A DNA stretch of 64,000 bases from Zymoseptoria tritici IPO323 (taxonomy: Eukaryota; Ascomycota; Dothideomycetes; Mycosphaerellales; Mycosphaerellaceae): NCBI RefSeq assembly GCF_000219625.1, contig NC_018215.1:124001-188000 (forward strand), in the 5' to 3' direction. The notes under the pieces are model-generated. The model did no database searches and was not told the DNA's origin. It saw only the letters and a list, made by a program, of their open reading frames with translations. The translations under genes were made by a program, and so were the position numbers. Shown here one piece after another: positions 13,001 to 23,700 of this stretch (its first letter is position 1; each line of letters begins with the position of its first letter).

Positions 13001-13700
13001 TCTCCGAGAGATTGTATAGGGAGCTATATAGTAGTTCCCGGCCCTTAACTAAGTTAATAGCATAGTCGGTAGCTCGATGCGTTAGCAACGCAGAAGCGGA
13101 GTTAGAGTTAAATACGTCGGTATAGTCTAAGAGAGCCGTAGGGATTTTAACTACCTTCACTTCAGCTAAGCCGACAGTGTATACGAGGCGCACGGATCCC
13201 GCAGGTATTACTATAATCCACCCGACGACAACAAGCGGAGTCTTGTCGTTCCTTAACTCTTTCTTTAACCTTTTGTACGAGATCCTGCCGATAGTTTCGG
13301 TCCCCAGACCCTATCGCCAGGTTCCTATACCGACCTGGATGTTAATTCCTTTCGTCGTTATAGTATGTTGTCTAAAGAGGATCTCTAGTCCATCCTTGTC
13401 TACCCTATACATAAGTATAGTGTGTTCTTTGACGATACTATTGTCGTCTATTATCCGAATAGGAACATTATACGCGCTATAACAGGTTATGCTTTAATCT
13501 TAAAGCTAAACCAGAGATAGGAGTTCGGCCTCGACCGTTGCGAGGTCGTAGCGAACTGTAAACTTCTGGTCGATTAGGGTGATTTGCGACCCTGTATTAA
13601 ACGTGGCGGAGACTATGCGATGTCCCTGCGACAATATAATATCGACCTATCGAGTAATAACCTGTCTAGCTTCGACAGGCCGCACTAATTTCGGCTTCGT
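10030..13700 (-). pseudogene. Element C pol relic with chromodomain
   Basis: The longest intact part (13193 to 12714) is the start of the reverse transcriptase with ELRLCVDYRALNSITIKDR and TTLDLKKAYHRIRI. Catalytic YLDD is at 12567-12578. The integrase core reads ITLDFIVKLPPSK near 11050, with the downstream YYPQTDGQTKR block. The end has a chromodomain-like YEVERIVD...YRLR-stop-KDYDET near 10080-10160. Stops are TAG. Confidence 0.8.
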
Positions 13701-13849
13701 TACACTTTGTGCAGTTGCGACGAAGCCTATCCTTTTCCCAAACCGATTAGGGCTCGGTTTGGATTTCTACCTCCCTGTCCTTTCTAGGGACAGGTAGTTA
13801 AGACATAACCAGCTTTTCCGCATGTCTAGTAGCTAACAGTAGAGGATAA

Positions 13850-14980
13850 ATCGGCGGGGCGCGAAGGGAGATTGGAGCCTCCTCTAAAGCCCCTACGATT
13901 TCCTCTACTACGATTGTTACCGTTGCCTCTCTGGCCTCCTCTACGGTTATTCCTATTAGAGTTTCGGCCCTAGCTGTTATTTCTTAGCTCGCGGTTGCGA
14001 GGCGCTAGCGTCTTAGAAGGTTCTGGAGGTTTCTAACTAGTGCTTGTAGAGGGAGCTTTTACATCCTTAATGTTCTTCTCTATGCGAGACGCAAGGTCCA
14101 CAAGCTCTGTGCGAGTAGTTAGTATTATATTATAATCTATAATCTTAATGCGAACATCCTTACGGAGTCGCACATAAAACATGTACAACGACCATTCCTC
14201 CGAAGGTAATAGTGGAAGCTGAGCTTCGATGCTTTCCAAGTATGTAAGGAACGAGCGTACGGACTAATCCTTGCCTTGTACCGCGACGCGATGCTTTTCA
14301 AAGGACTCGAGCTTACGAGCGTCCAGATCGTCTAGCAGGTTGTTAAGGAATTCCATAAATCCTACCTAAGTTACTGCGGTACGCAGGTTAGGGTTGTTAG
14401 CCTACCAGCTGTACTAGCGTTCTCTTAGATCGTAAGAGTGCGCCAGGTATTACATAGACTATATGACCTTCTGAGAATTACTGCGGAACGACTACGGTGC
14501 ATTAGCAAATGCAAGCTCGCATTCGAAGCGCTAGTTACGCAGCTCCTTCACGCTCTTGCCCTTAAGGTCGAAAGGCTTCTTAATATCAATCTTGGCTCTT
14601 CCAACTCCGGCAAACTCTTCATCGGACCGCACCCTTTTGTGTCCGGTTACGCGACTGTGGGCGATATCGTCCGCTAAGTTCTCGTTAAGTTCCTTTATCT
14701 TTCTGAGCTTTTTCCGAAGGAAAGCTTTGGCAAGAGCCTCTTCCGCGGCAACGGCAGCCTGGAGGTCGACTATTTCGTCGATTTCGGCATTGTCGTCTTC
14801 GTTCCCCTCGGCGGGATCCGCCGGCAGAGTAGTTGCGTGCTCTTCCTTAGAGAGTGTCGAGGTAACATCGTCACCTTCCTCTTAGTCGGCAATAAGGTTA
14901 TCTTGGTCGTTATTAACAACTTCCTTAATGCGACCCGCATCGGCAGCAGCTTCGGCAGCAATGCCCTGTTTATCGGGCAT
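13850..14980 (-). pseudogene. Element C gag relic
   Basis: Minus-strand frame from ATG at 14980 (MPDKQGIAAEAAADAG), acidic and alanine-rich at first, then a basic helical part. A Gag-type region reads EAQLPLLPSEEWSLYMFYVRLRKDV at 14130-14230. It has few stops compared with element A. The gag/pol boundary is approximate. Confidence 0.65.
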
Positions 14981-15088
14981 AGCGCTACTTATAAGTAGCT
15001 CGTCTCTTCCTATAGCGACCCTAGTAGTTCGCTTAGGTAGCATCCTCGGACTGTTACCCTTGTAGTAAAGGTTAAGGAAGAATTACTA

Positions 15089-15390
15089 TGTAATAATAAG
15101 TGGTAGGGATGTATAAACAAGCGTACTACTCGGGTATGCAACAGTATAAGGATACCGTACTATCTAGTGCAAGAGTAATTCTTGCCCTTTCGATCCGCCT
15201 ACGGCGGCTACCTATTTAACCCTCGAGAGATGGACACGAGTCGGTGCAGAATGGGTGCGGGACGCCTGCGACTCGCTGCGCGACATCTGACTCGCACCCG
15301 CATGTGCACACCGCAACGATATCGCAGGGACTTCGCAACGACCTAAAGGTCCCTACGGTCCGCCTGCGTTCAGCCTTGGCGCCTTTCACA
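15089..15390 (-). repeat. 5' LTR of element C
   Basis: 302 bp partner of 6930-7231. Confidence 0.92.
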
Positions 15391-15958
15391 AAGGCTGTCT
15401 AACTCGCGGAGCAGATGATTACTAACTAGAAGAAGATGCGCGAAAGACTGGCCAAGACAAAGAAACAGATAGCTAAGTAGGCGAACAAGTATAGGAAGGA
15501 CGTCTCCTTTAACGTAGGTAACGAAGTCTACCTAAATACGAAGAACATTAAGTCCATGCGGCCGTTACCTAAGCTCGACTATAAGTACATCGGACTATAC
15601 AAGGTTAAGGCAATAGTTAACTACGTAACATATACACTCGACCTCCCTAGCTCGCTAAGCATCTACCCTACCTTCCACGTCTCGCTCCTTAAGAAGTCCA
15701 TCCCGGACCACTCTGGCCGCAAATAGGACAAAATAAAGCGGTACGACGTAGGGGACGGGGACGAATAGGAGGTAGAAGACATCTTAGATAAGAAAGAGGA
15801 TAACCTACACAACTTTAGTTACCTAATTAAGTAGAAGGGCTTCGGGGAGTACGAGAACTCCTAGGAGCCTAGATATAACATAAGCCCGGCGGCAATAAGA
15901 GCATTCCGCCGCAAGATAGGCTAGAAGGAGCTAAAAAGGCGTAGGAAGATGTAAGAAA
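15391..15958 (+). pseudogene. Element B integrase C-terminus and chromodomain
   Basis: This is the continuation of pol after removal of element C. It contains the GPY-like segment (VGNEVYLNTKNIK, then YKVKAIVNYVTYTLDLP and TFHVSLLKKS) followed by a chromodomain (EVEDILDKK, then YLIK-stop-KGFGEYENS-stop-EP, where the stops sit at tryptophan positions expected in chromodomains). Chromodomains steer integration to marked chromatin, which fits an insertion into an older repeat. Confidence 0.8.
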
Positions 15959-16074
15959 AATCCCGAGGATTTCTAAGGGACTTAGACAAAATCACTTAAA
16001 TTTGAAAATTCGAAGGGCGGAATCGGCTTTATTCTAGTCTAATCTGGTCTAAGTTAACTAACTCTGCGCTATTT

Positions 16075-16431
16075 AACAACTATCTAGGCCCCGCTATAGT
16101 CTTAATATGCTATGTCGACGTTATCTGTTATACCCCTAGTCCCGGAAGACCTACGCCCGCTATTCTAGTCTAGAATGGCTTAATTAAAGTCGGAGTCGCC
16201 CTAGTTCGGGTCCTCTACCTTACTACGGTCCTTAGCGGTCGTCGGAAAGACTATCTTGCGCAACTATCCCTTCTTTAGAGCCTGGTCGCTTATAACAATG
16301 CGGTTAAACGCCTCTAAGGTAGTGCTAACCGCGATCAGGCGATTCTCGGCCTCCTTAGCACGCTTACGGTCCGACTTGCGGCCGCGCACATCTATTAAGC
16401 GGCGCTTCTTGCTAGGGGTACTACTAGACTG
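16075..16431 (-). pseudogene. Element B antisense gene, exon 3
   Basis: It follows a 49 bp intron (16432-16480; GTATGT donor, TTACTAAC branch, TTATAG acceptor) that joins the frames at phase 0. It starts QSSSTPSKKRRLIDVRGRK, a basic stretch resembling a nuclear localisation signal, then continues as a helical KRAKEAENRLIAVSTTLEAF segment. The end is approximate. Confidence 0.6.
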
Positions 16432-16480
16432 CTATAAGGAATGTTAGTAAGGGCTAGATTAAGCTAGGGATAGTACATAC

Positions 16481-16801
16481 AGCCTTCGCTAAGATCGCAC
16501 TAGCCGAGCGGTCCCTCTTAGGCACCTTCTGTCTAGTATCCTCCTAGGTAGCAGTGCCAGGATACTAGGAGAGACCGTCCTCGCTACGGAAACTGCTATC
16601 TAACTTCCTATTTAACTATCCTAATTAGCTGCTAGTCTAGAACACGCTAGAAAGGGACACTTACGCCTCTACAGAGCCTGTGAAACACAGAACACGATCT
16701 AGCAAGTCTTCCTTCTTAGCCTTAGACTAGGTAGTGCGGCCGTAGACGGTGTCGATGTCCTGCTTAATAGCTTTCTAGGCGGGCTCCTAGTCGACCGGCA
16801 T
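16481..16801 (-). pseudogene. Element B antisense gene, exon 2
   Basis: 321 nt, 107 codons in one frame. It follows a 53 bp intron (16802-16854; donor GTAGGT, branch GCTAAC, acceptor CTTAG). The product is polar, with KAKKEDLLDRVL and KVPKRDRSASA segments. It ends at a GTATGT donor. Confidence 0.65.
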
Positions 16802-16854
16802 CTAAGTAGGACAGTTAGCAACAGAACACGCTAGAATTAACTAAACCGACCTAC

Positions 16855-17070
16855 CTAAAGACAGTCCGCATTCTTGCTAGTTAGGCATCCGGAACACTTA
16901 GCCAGGATGTTGCCGGGTAGGGGCTTCTCTGCCGCAATCTAGCAGATCTTAGACAGGTCCTAGCCCTCCTTAACGCTAGAGAGGCATAACGAGCACGGAT
17001 TCTCGTTCCACCTGCCAGCTCGGACTTTCTTGTAGTACTTGTCGCGAAGATAGTAGAGTGCGCCGGACAT
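16855..17070 (-). pseudogene. Element B antisense gene, exon 1
   Basis: Minus-strand exon starting at ATG (17070-17068): MSGALYYLRDKYYKKV, then cysteine pairs CSLC and CSGC, and the motif CX2CX7C (C-SG-C-7 residues-C). It is 216 nt, exactly 72 codons, ending two codons after the last cysteine. A GTAGGT donor follows. It lies 280 bp inside the 3' LTR, opposite to gag-pol. Interruptions are TAG only. It is the counterpart of 7677-7880 in element C. Confidence 0.7.
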
Positions 17071-17333
17071 TATGCTAATCTAGTCGCAATGTTAGCTAAT
17101 CTAGCGCTAATCTAGACCGTTCTAGAGCTAGCTGCTAGTACTTACTTTTAGTAGGTGTTTGTAAGAAGAGAAGAATTCGAGGGCGAGAAAGAGTGGTATA
17201 TGCGCGAGGGACCTACTTTTATTTCCTAATCGGGACACCGAGCAGCTGGCCTAGCAACGTTAGCAGTTGGTAAATTAAACCTGCAGCTGAACGCTACTAA
17301 AGATTCGCGCACGCAACTAAGGTTAGTCGCACC

Positions 17334-17349
17334 GGGGGGAGGGGGGCAA
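17334..17349 (+). other. Polypurine tract of element B
   Basis: A G-rich purine run (GGGGGGAGGGGGGCAA) immediately before the 3' LTR. Confidence 0.8.
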
Positions 17350-17727
17350 TGTAAGGATCCCCTTACGTAAGCGCAGTCTGGCCTTATCTCCCCTAAGCTG
17401 GGCCAACCTGGTTTCGAAGAACACAACAACGAGCTATCCTAGTTACGAAGAGCGCAACAGCGTACGGATTAAGGCAGTCCGATCTAGCTTGCCTCTTAAT
17501 GCCCAACGATGAGGATCGAAGGGCCACGAAGGGACAGACGATCCCGCTTATAACGAGAGAAGTGAAGGATAGGGGAATAGAACCTAGCAGTAGCTGTGTA
17601 TATAGCGAAGGAGGCTCTCCTCCTCCATTCCCTCCTTTAACGAATCGAGTCGTTACATTCTGAAACCTATTGTTCGATACTTCCCTACTTCAGTCTTTCC
17701 CTGCCTTATCACGAGGCAATCCTAACA
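17350..17727 (+). repeat. 3' LTR of element B
   Basis: 378 bp partner of 2306-2683, preceded by a polypurine tract and followed by the CTACT duplication. Confidence 0.92.
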
Positions 17728-17732
17728 CTACT
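17728..17732 (+). other. Right target-site duplication of element B (CTACT)
   Basis: It matches 2301-2305 exactly. Removing element B rejoins the third ORF of element A in frame. Confidence 0.85.
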
Positions 17733-19770
17733 CCGTCTACGCAGTTGTTAGCCTTTATCTACTAGTACTATTCCTAAAAGATCTCCTTCTCGTACATCCT
17801 CTTAACGAGCACCGTACAGTCCTTCTTACCCTCGTCTGTTAAGGAGACCGTACCTTAAATCTAGTTAATACCGCGATTCTCCTCGACTATACGGCTAACC
17901 GTAAGGTCGATATGCTTAAAGGTAGTGTTGTCGCCCTTCTTAGTGCTTTTAGCGTAGTATAGGTACGACACTAGCCGGTGCTTATAGTTACCTCGCAGAA
18001 GAATATATAGCAGCTAGTATAAAATGTCCTAGCGGATAAGCTACTAGATCTAAGAGTAGCATATCGTGCGAAGCTATCCGTAGTTAGGCTAGCTATTAAT
18101 TTCGCGCTAATGCTACAAGTACATATCTATTTCCTTATTAATAATCTTGCAAAGGGCCTTGTCCTGTCCGATCTACGCGAAGAGGGGAATATTAAGCGTG
18201 CCATTTCTCTTAAACTCGTGCTCCTCACCGGGCGTTAAGTATATCGCTTAGCGAGCCTTATTAAAGAAGCCGTTAAAGTTAAGCTAGCCGAGTTCTCTAC
18301 GTAGGACGTTATTGTCGAAGCGGTACGGCCTAAGGAAGTCCGATAGTCGAGGCGGACGAGTATCCTTAAACTACATCTTATACGTCTCGGAACCTGTCTT
18401 TAGCTAGCTAAGCTTATACGTATCGTACTTAAGGGTAGTAAGTCTAAAGAGCGTATTGTTCTTTGCTATTATATTCCCGGTCTTTACCTTAATTCCGAAG
18501 TACCGAAGTAGGTCCCTCGCATAATTGTAGTATAGGAACGTGCACTTATCCTTTAGCTTCGTACTGTCCGGATATAGTAGCTATAGGCATCGAAACAGCT
18601 AGTTCGGGGTAGCAAGACGTTACGAAAGCGGAAGCCTCCTTAGGCTATTAATTGTAGCGATAATTTAAGGTAAGGCGTCCTTATAATTATAGGTCGTGTT
18701 CGTAGGTTCCGTAATAGGCATGCCGAGAGCGATCTATGTTTTAGTTACTGCCTAACTTACCGAGCGAGCCCTTCCCGTAGTGCGAATAATAGGAGACGCG
18801 TAGATACTCCCTCCGAGACTAGGGCTAGAAATAGATCTGCCGGAGTATAGTATTTAGGGGCGGCCGGAGCTACTCTCGGAAGGGGTACCGCGTATAGGAA
18901 GACTGCCGAGATTAGCTAGCTTTTCCTTAGTTTTAGACCGCGTACTTATAGCGGGAGGTGCTTCGATCTACTTCTAAGTGTTAGATCTAGACGCAATTTC
19001 CTTCTTCTTTCCCTTAGGCTTATAGGGCACTATCTACCTACGACTATCTATGCGCCGGTTATATATGTTACGCACGATATTAATCTACTCCTATATAGGG
19101 CGATCGATTCCTCCTACTTTAGCGACTATAGCGAAGTCCTTAGTAGTGTACTTAGTCCCTCTCGGATCCGAATAACCCTGTCCTACGCCCTAACTATACC
19201 GACGAATGTATTCTCGTAAAATAAGTATAGCTACTATCGTACCCTTATCGGACTACGTACTATACTTCGAAGGCAGCCTTCGAATCTCTTTTGCTATGTT
19301 CTCGGATTTATATACGTATTACCTTAGTTCCGGGTTTGTATCTATTACCTCCTGTCCCTATTCTTTTATAAGGGCCTCGTAAATAGCCTTCTTACGGTTA
19401 CGGGTCTTCCTACTATCCGTAGCTACCTACACTAGCCTCGGATAAGTAGCTGCAATACTGTCCTGTCTAGTAATCTTCCCGGTTCCTAAGGTAATAGGGA
19501 CCCGGTTTATCCGCACGAAATCCTATATACCTACTATAAACTCTACTACTTTTTCTAATCCTAATTCTAAGGTATTAACAATATCTAATACTACTCGCTC
19601 GCGGTCCGCGTCTAGTATACTCTTAAGGAGACTCTCGAGTTTTCCTAGCTCTCTAGTGTTCTACGTAGTCGAGAAGGCTATACGCATTTCTTTATTGTTT
19701 GTTAAGGGTGCGCTCCGGAGGCGAGCTAGGATGTTGTCTATGTCGGTAGTAGTATATATAGTTGCGCTCG
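17733..19770 (-). pseudogene. Element A third ORF, N-terminal part (HxD-motif protein)
   Basis: A single minus-strand frame reads through about 2 kb with only TAG/TAA interruptions. It contains RPYRFDNN, then a conserved-looking block (NGTLNIPLFA, IGQDKALCKIINKEID, LRGNYKHRLVSYLYY, then TTFKHIDL). The HID triad, a downstream MY that could be a RIP-mutated MH, and a later ERRTILP arginine segment are arranged like the HxD...H...R of Fe(II)/2-oxoglutarate dioxygenases. This assignment is inference and needs a profile search. The frame is broken at 17733 by element B and resumes at 2300. The start is not fixed: an ATG exists near 19,680, and the frame is open to about 19,770. Confidence 0.5.
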
Positions 19771-19774
19771 TTGT

Positions 19775-20340
19775 AGAGGTATATTATGTGCGCTCGGTGC
19801 GCTTGTATCGTTTCGAAGCTGTTTTTGCGCTAATGCGCTTAGTTAGTATGTATGTTATATACGCTCGGCGCGCTCGGTGTTGTTTTACGCTAATACGCTC
19901 GGTTAGTAAGTATGTCGAGGGGGGAGGTGTAAGGAGATAGGAAAGAAAGAAGATGTAGTAGATGTTGTAGGGAAGTCGGAGATGTAGAGAAGATTAAGGC
20001 TGTTAAGTAAGGCGAGTAGGTAGAAAGCGGGTCCCTTACTTGTTCGTAAATTGTATGTTCGTAAATTATATACGTACTTATGCTCGTAATTATTAGAAGA
20101 GCTCGTAATTGTTAGGAAAGGCCTATAATTGTTATGTCGGTAATTGTTGTGTCGGTAATTGTTACGTCGGTAATTGTTACGTACGTAGGTGCTCGTATTA
20201 GTAGTCTCGTAATTGTAGCAGAATGTGCATAATTGTCTAGGAAAAGGTAGCCTAGCCCCTAAATGTCCGAAAGGGCGACTAAGCTTCGTAAATTGTAACT
20301 CCCTCCCCTTTAGGGTAGAGAAAGTATGTTTAGTACGCTC
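19775..20340. repeat. Short-repeat spacer between pol and ORF3 of element A
   Basis: At 19780-19920 a block with GCGCTCGGTGCGCT and GTTAGTATGTATGT occurs twice in degenerate form. At 20040-20240 a motif like GTCGGTAATTGTTA is repeated, with three close copies about 16 bp apart and several looser ones. There is no credible coding frame. It lies directly upstream of ORF3 and could hold its promoter or a structured RNA region. Confidence 0.45.
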
Positions 20341-20403
20341 TAAACAATAGTAGATTAGCCGTAACTAGTAGAGACACCTAGGTAATGTTCTATCCTTCGC
20401 AAA

Positions 20404-20442
20404 TGTTTACTAGACCCCTTTTTCTAAATAGTCTAGCAAATA
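20404..20442. repeat. Palindromic element copy 1
   Basis: TGTTTACTAGAC, a 15 bp spacer, then GTCTAGCAAATA. The arms are inverted repeats; the final ACA is now ATA. Confidence 0.6.
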
Positions 20443-20641
20443 ACTAGGCCTATCCGGCAGCACTAGCCTTTAAAAGATGTCCTATACTTGTTTAGCTATG
20501 TCGGTAGGTAGGCGTCGAGGACGGAGATAAGGTCGTGCCGGGGGAGTCTTATTGTAGGCGAAAAGAGCTCCCTTTAATACAAAGAAATATATATGTCTCT
20601 TTAGGTAATAATAATGTTTACCCGAGAGAGCGAGCGGAGCC

Positions 20642-20668
20642 TTTGCTAGACTACCGGTCTAGAAAACA
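20642..20668. repeat. Palindromic element copy 2 (diverged)
   Basis: TTTGCTAGAC, 5 bp, GTCTAGAAAACA. Confidence 0.5.
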
Positions 20669-20698
20669 ACTATAGTAAGCCGAGAGCATACGTCGCTA

Positions 20699-20727
20699 TG
20701 TTTACTAGACCCTTAGTCTAGGAAACA
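20699..20727. repeat. Palindromic element copy 3
   Basis: TGTTTACTAGAC, 5 bp spacer, GTCTAGGAAACA: 12 bp arms matching except at one central position. Confidence 0.65.
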
Positions 20728-20799
20728 TTTTAATGCGAATTATAGCCGCACTTAGATTCTTAAGTACTATAATCGTTCTTCCGGGGACAGCGAGGATTC

Positions 20800-23700
20800 C
20801 CTTACCCCCTATACGATATTCGGAGGTCCGGGAGCCGGTTCTCTATACTATTTAGCGGTAGGGTCGTCGCCCTAAGCTAATGCCGGCTCTTTATCCTTAC
20901 TCTTAACACTTATAAGCTATTTAGGGTTTAAGTCCCTGCGTGTTAGCTTTTCGAGCTTATTAATATACTCGAGGTAGTCTGTAGGGACTACCCGAAGCAT
21001 GTCCCTAGACTATGTACCTTAGAGCTCTGCCTCGTCTAGCTCTATAATCTTATAGGTACCGGTGTCTAGGCTTATACTTATTACTCGGTAGGGCCCCTTC
21101 TATCGAAAGGACAGCTTCTCGTAGGTAGACTTTCGCTCGCCTCTTTTTAATAGCACGAGCTACCCCTTCTTAAGCGGCTTATTGTCGACATTATAGTTTA
21201 TATCCTAGTACTCCTTCTAGGCATCTCGTAGCCTACGCTATAGGGCGGTAACTTCTCTAACATCCTTCTTAGAGCAGAAGATCTGCCTTACTCGAGCGGC
21301 TAGTAAGTCTTCGGTCGTACGAACCGTCTTCTAGTTAATCGTTTTCTAAGTGTCGTACTGTAGCTTAATAGGTAGGACAACATTAAATGTATAAAAAAGA
21401 CTTGCTGGCGTACATCCCGTAGACCTACGAACAGTAGTGCGGTCTACCTATAGTGCTACGTAGAAAAAGGATCTCTAGCCCTTTAGCTTGCCCTACGTGC
21501 ACTTTAAGAGGACGTCTAGGATGTTAGGATGTCTACGCTCGACTAGACCGTTCGCTTTAGGGTAGTAGGCGGACATACGACTAAGGTTTATATCTATTTA
21601 AGCTAGCAGTTTAGGTACATCGCCGTAGTTCTTAGGCCCTCTATTAAAGAAGATCCGGTTATAGGCTCTAGTGCGTAAGAAGACGTCCTTAAAAAGAAAC
21701 TTCGCGACCTACTTTAAGCTTACACCTTAATTCTGCCCCTTATTTACGATCCTTTCTTCCGGCTATCTAGAGAGAGACTCCCTAGCTATAATAATGCTTC
21801 CGGAGCTATCGACATAAACGACGTCTATATACTACGACTCGCTAATATAGCTATTATATCTTAGGTGTAGTTCCGATATACTCGCTAGTCCGGACGATCG
21901 AAGAAGACACTTAGGGCACTTTCCGACGAAATCTCGGACCTACTTATATAGTCCCTACTAGTAATACCGACAAGCGATCTTTATATAGGTCCCTTTACGC
22001 CCTCTATAGCCGGAGGTAGGGTCCCTATAGAGGGTACGGATAATCGACTTCTACTTAGACTCCTTATCGATAACTCTATATAGCGGCTTATTAATTCTTT
22101 TCTAATACTATAGGCAGCGCTCCCTAACTAAGTAGCGAGATGCCCGTTTCTTAAAGGTATACTAGCTATTCCTGTTTACTCCTACCGGTCGTCGAAGGGT
22201 TAGGAGGTAGTATATTATATCGCGGTAGAAGTCCGAGAGGAAGCCGTTAATACTATTCCGAACAAGTTCCTCTTCTAGAGTAGGGGTAATCTCTTCGGCC
22301 TCGACACGATTCGCGTACACTATATATAGCGTACTATTAATTATTTCTTCGTAGTCCTACTTATACTCCTCGTCGATGTTATCGGACTAAGTACGCGGTC
22401 GTCGAGACAGCGCATCTGTAGCACTATATAGTCGGCCGGGAACATACTTTACATCGAAATTAAACAGTCGTATCTATAAAAGCTACCTTATTATTACTAC
22501 GTTAGGTAAGTCGGTCGGTAGTCGGTTTAACTAATAGACTAGAGTATTCGCATTTAGCTTAAGTAGGAAGTAAATACCGTAGAGATAGTGCTTTAGCTTT
22601 TTTAATGCCTTTAAAACACCGAGACACTTAAGTTTCCTAGTATTAAACTTTCGCTCGTTCGGCTTCTAGATGCCGCTTTTATACCGAGATAGGTATCTTG
22701 TCTTATAGTTGTCGATACCTCGTTACATAAGGACTGCTCCGAACCTATCCCCGGATGTATTAATAGTAAGGATAATCTGTCCTCCCGAAACGTAGTCTAT
22801 AGTCTTAAGAGCCGGTGTAGTAACGAGAGCCTTCTTTAATTTCTCTATCAATACGTTATGCTCGGCGGTCTAACACTAGCACACATTAGGCTTTAGTAGA
22901 TTGTATAGCGGAGCTAACACCTATACATACTTCTTAATCTAGATGCGGAAGTATACGACTACGCCTAGGAATACTCGAACCTCCTTAGGGTTGTCTAGAG
23001 TAGGCTACTCGGTAATCTTAACGACTCGTACTTTATTAGGGTAACGGCTATACACATCGTAAACGTACCCGACAATTAGTACCCCTATCGAGAACTATCG
23101 CGACTTAAGAGCTAATATAGTAAGTCCGGCTCTCTTAATGTCGGTAAGGACTATGTTAAGGTTCGTAACATATTTAGCAACCTAACGTCGGATGCCGGGC
23201 TCGGTTTCCTCGTTATCGTACGTAGTGCGGGGACCTTTAACTCTAATGTCGTCTAGAAAGGGGCGAGCTCGGTAATTTATATGCTCCTAAAGGATAGTAG
23301 TTATAATCCTTTAGAACTAAGCGACCGAATTCGTTCCGCCTATAGGAATCCCTATGTGCCTAAACAGCCCGAGCAGTATATAAAAGGAGGTAAGGTCCCG
23401 ACAGTACTCGGCTAGGGGTATTTAGTCGTATCTAGAGAAGAGGTCTATAAGCGAGGTAGTAGTGCACCCTACGAAGTCTACGGAAAAGGAGTCTACGTCC
23501 GGTAGCATATTAGCATCCCTTAGCGTAACACGGTTTACTTCTATAGCTAAGTTAATAAGTCGGTACTTCTTCTCCTCCTTCTTTTCCTAAATACGCTCCC
23601 CTTCCGGTATAGGGTCCTTAGCTTTTAGTAGCTTTAGGTTGTCTAGCTTCTTTTATACGATAAACTAGGGGTTCCGGTATGCACTATAGGATAGCTCGAT

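Larger units (their letters stand above)
6930..15390 (-). mobile_element. Gypsy chromovirus C, nested in the integrase of element B
   Basis: 302 bp LTRs (6930-7231 and 15089-15390) start TGTAATAAT and end CTTTCACA, with perfect 5 bp duplications AAGGC at 6925-6929 and 15391-15395. The polypurine tract is on the minus strand beside the left LTR, so it reads right to left: gag, pol, chromodomain. A spliced gene of about 2.1 kb lies antisense (plus strand) between pol and the 3' LTR. It is 8.46 kb and complete in structure, with moderate RIP damage. Confidence 0.92.
2306..17727 (+). mobile_element. Gypsy chromovirus B, interrupted by element C
   Basis: 378 bp LTRs (2306-2683 and 17350-17727) begin TGTGAGG/TGTAAGG and end CCTAATA/CCTAACA. 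The five bases before (2301-2305) and after (17728-17732) are both CTACT. The polypurine tract lies before the right LTR, so the element reads left to right: gag with zinc knuckle, protease, RT with YLDD, RNase H, integrase (split), chromodomain. A spliced gene lies antisense before the 3' LTR. It is inserted in the third ORF of element A. Without element C it is about 7.0 kb. Confidence 0.92.

Noticed and set aside
16616..16664. Possible extra intron (GTAAGT...ATAG) in the element B antisense gene
   Set aside because: Splicing there would break the frame, whereas reading through keeps the frame continuous with only TAG/TAA interruptions.
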